NCBI GenBank assembly: GCA_012515235.1
Contig: JAAYYU010000020.1
Span: 1 to 41,876, forward strand
Length of the DNA: 41,876 nt
Reading direction: 5' to 3'
From: Candidatus Anammoximicrobium sp.
Lineage (GTDB): Bacteria > Planctomycetota > Planctomycetia > Pirellulales > Pirellulaceae
A program made the translations under genes and the position numbers. A model generated the notes under the pieces. That model saw only the letters and a list, made by a program, of their open reading frames with translations. It had not been told where the DNA came from and made no database searches. This document shows positions 41,025 to 41,876 of the stretch, piece after piece; position 1 is the first letter of the stretch, and every line of letters starts with the position of its first letter.

Positions 41025-41380
41025 ATGGTTCCGTATCAGCCGCCGAGCGAATGTCAGCAGTGGGTCGCTTGGCTCGCCGCCGGATTGCACGGTTGAAATC
41101 GCTGGCGGTTGTCTGTGATCATCATGGGGATCGTGTTCGCGACTGGCCGACGAACCCTCACCACGTGGCTCCGTGCCGTCGGGTGAGTGACGACTTTAGC
41201 GACTATTATATTACTTCCTGCAGCCCCTGGGACGCAAGGCCAAAGAACGTGCCCTGCGACTGCTGGGGTTGTTGCTGGTTCGGCTGAGCCAGGGCGATCG
41301 CGTCCTGTTCGCCGTGGATGATTCGCCGACCAGACGCTATGGCCCAAAGGTGGAAGGGGCGGGAATCTACGACCGTCACG
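41025..41380 (+). pseudogene. Broken DDE transposase (IS701-like)
   Basis: From ATG 41025: MVPYQPPSECQQWVAWLAAG, a stop at 41094, then VIIMGIVFATGRRTLTTWLR, a second stop at 41184, then a frame change (VSDDFSDYY), a further change near 41209 and YFLQPLGRKAKERALRLLGL to FAVDDSPTRRYGPKVEGAGI. The order and motifs (GRRT.TTWLRA, DDSPT.RYG..VEGAG) are those of DDE transposases of the IS701-type group. At least two stops and two frame changes, plus loss of the C-terminal two thirds, make it inactive. Similarity fades after about 41371. Confidence 0.8.
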
Positions 41381-41490
41381 ACTCCCCCTGGGACGACAAC
41401 GAACGTCGCCCGAGTCATGCCGATCGGCGCAAAGCCTTACGGCGAGAGACCCTGCACAACCAATATTTGTCGCTTTCCGGCTCGCACCGC

Positions 41491-41876
41491 CTACTTTGGC
41501 TGGATCGCCAGCCGCAGACGTTCGAGTTCGACCGTGACGGCTTGGTCGCTGAAAGCGTCGGGGCTGATCCTTGCGCCCAAGTCTTCGCCGTCAGCGCCCA
41601 GGACATACACGGGCACGTCCCGCAGCAGGACCCGCCCGAAACGGATCGCCGGCACGACGCCGCGTCGAGCCGAGACCAGGCGTCCGGTTCCAACCGGCCA
41701 CGGGACGGCCGTCTCAGCCGGCGGCAACGGCAAGCCGGCGGCTTCCATCATCGACGTAGTCAGCACCGTCGGGCCGCCCTCCGGCTGCCACGTGAAAACG
41801 ACCGGCGCCGTTTCGTTCAGGACCGCCCCGACTCGGATTCGGCCGCTCTGCAAATAGACCGGCAGCCACGGGGTGA
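41491..41876 (-). CDS. Hypothetical protein, possibly retropepsin-like, 5' end outside window
   Basis: The frame stays open to the window edge, reading TPWLPVYLQSGRIRVGAVLN, so the start lies beyond. What is seen (about 127 residues) ends with TAG at 41491-41493. RFGRVLLRDVPVYVLGADGE and TTSMMEAAGLPLPP resemble parts of clan AA aspartic-protease-like domains, but the catalytic D-T/S-G is not seen in this part. The identification is weak; the gene itself is likely. Confidence 0.5.
   Translation of the reverse strand, partial: TPWLPVYLQSGRIRVGAVLNETAPVVFTWQPEGGPTVLTTSMMEAAGLPLPPAETAVPWPVGTGRLVSARRGVVPAIRFGRVLLRDVPVYVLGADGEDLGARISPDAFSDQAVTVELERLRLAIQPK

Overview
The window looks like a chromosomal piece of a high-GC planctomycete, probably of the Pirellula/Rhodopirellula type. 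The evidence is gene content: a DUF1592-family cytochrome next to a Tat-exported DUF1552 protein, two Tat-exported Gfo/Idh/MocA oxidoreductases, a formylglycine-type sulfatase, a DUF4838 protein, a hydrazine-synthase-alpha-like heme/propeller protein, a secreted PQQ-like propeller protein and many secreted proteins of unknown role. No rRNA, tRNA or CRISPR array was seen. The assignment rests on family recognition only; no search was run.

Layout. 1-0.4 kb: remains of a REP-associated (Y1/RAYT) transposase. 0.6-7.1 kb: secreted propeller protein, a permuted papain-fold amidase-like protein coupled to a two-helix membrane peptide, pyrF and a glutamine synthetase. 7.2-13.6 kb: small CxxC protein, tandem-domain M16 peptidase, an exported methyltransferase-like protein, a Tat oxidoreductase and a PLP-dependent ammonia-lyase. 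13.6-21.4 kb: 61-residue protein, exo-rhamnogalacturonan-lyase-like protein, flotillin-like floA, and the DUF1592/DUF1552 pair. 21.4-22.4 kb: overlapping pair of an antitoxin-like protein and an HNH nuclease. 22.5-29.7 kb: DUF4838 protein, sulfatase, second Tat oxidoreductase, secreted gluzincin. 30.2-34.9 kb: zinc-ribbon/STAS protein overlapping a secreted beta-helix protein, then a DinG-type helicase. 35.0-38.4 kb: DUF433/DUF5615 toxin-antitoxin pair and the hydrazine-synthase-alpha-like protein. 38.5-41.9 kb: a decaying region with a fragment of a glycosyltransferase-associated domain, a frameshifted GH130 gene, a STAS-like protein, a broken DDE (IS701-like) transposase and a partial gene at the edge.

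How the genes may work together. Several exported proteins (rhamnogalacturonan-lyase-like, DUF4838, sulfatase, beta-helix, two Tat oxidoreductases, GH130) fit breakdown of sulfated or pectin- or mannan-like polysaccharides. They are scattered on both strands, not one operon, and no SusC/SusD-type uptake gene is present. The central-metabolism genes (pyrF, glutamine synthetase) are ordinary.

The most interesting points are small. A single base appears to have removed the GTG start of the DUF5615 toxin while keeping the stop of its antitoxin. A seven-C run frameshifts the GH130 gene. The zinc-ribbon/STAS protein has Ala at the usual phosphorylation site and is translationally coupled to a secreted beta-helix protein. 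The antitoxin-like/HNH pair deserves a family search. A DinG-type helicase has Ser where the first iron-sulfur cysteine is expected. Several strong inverted repeats lie between genes. I found no convincing large undescribed system.
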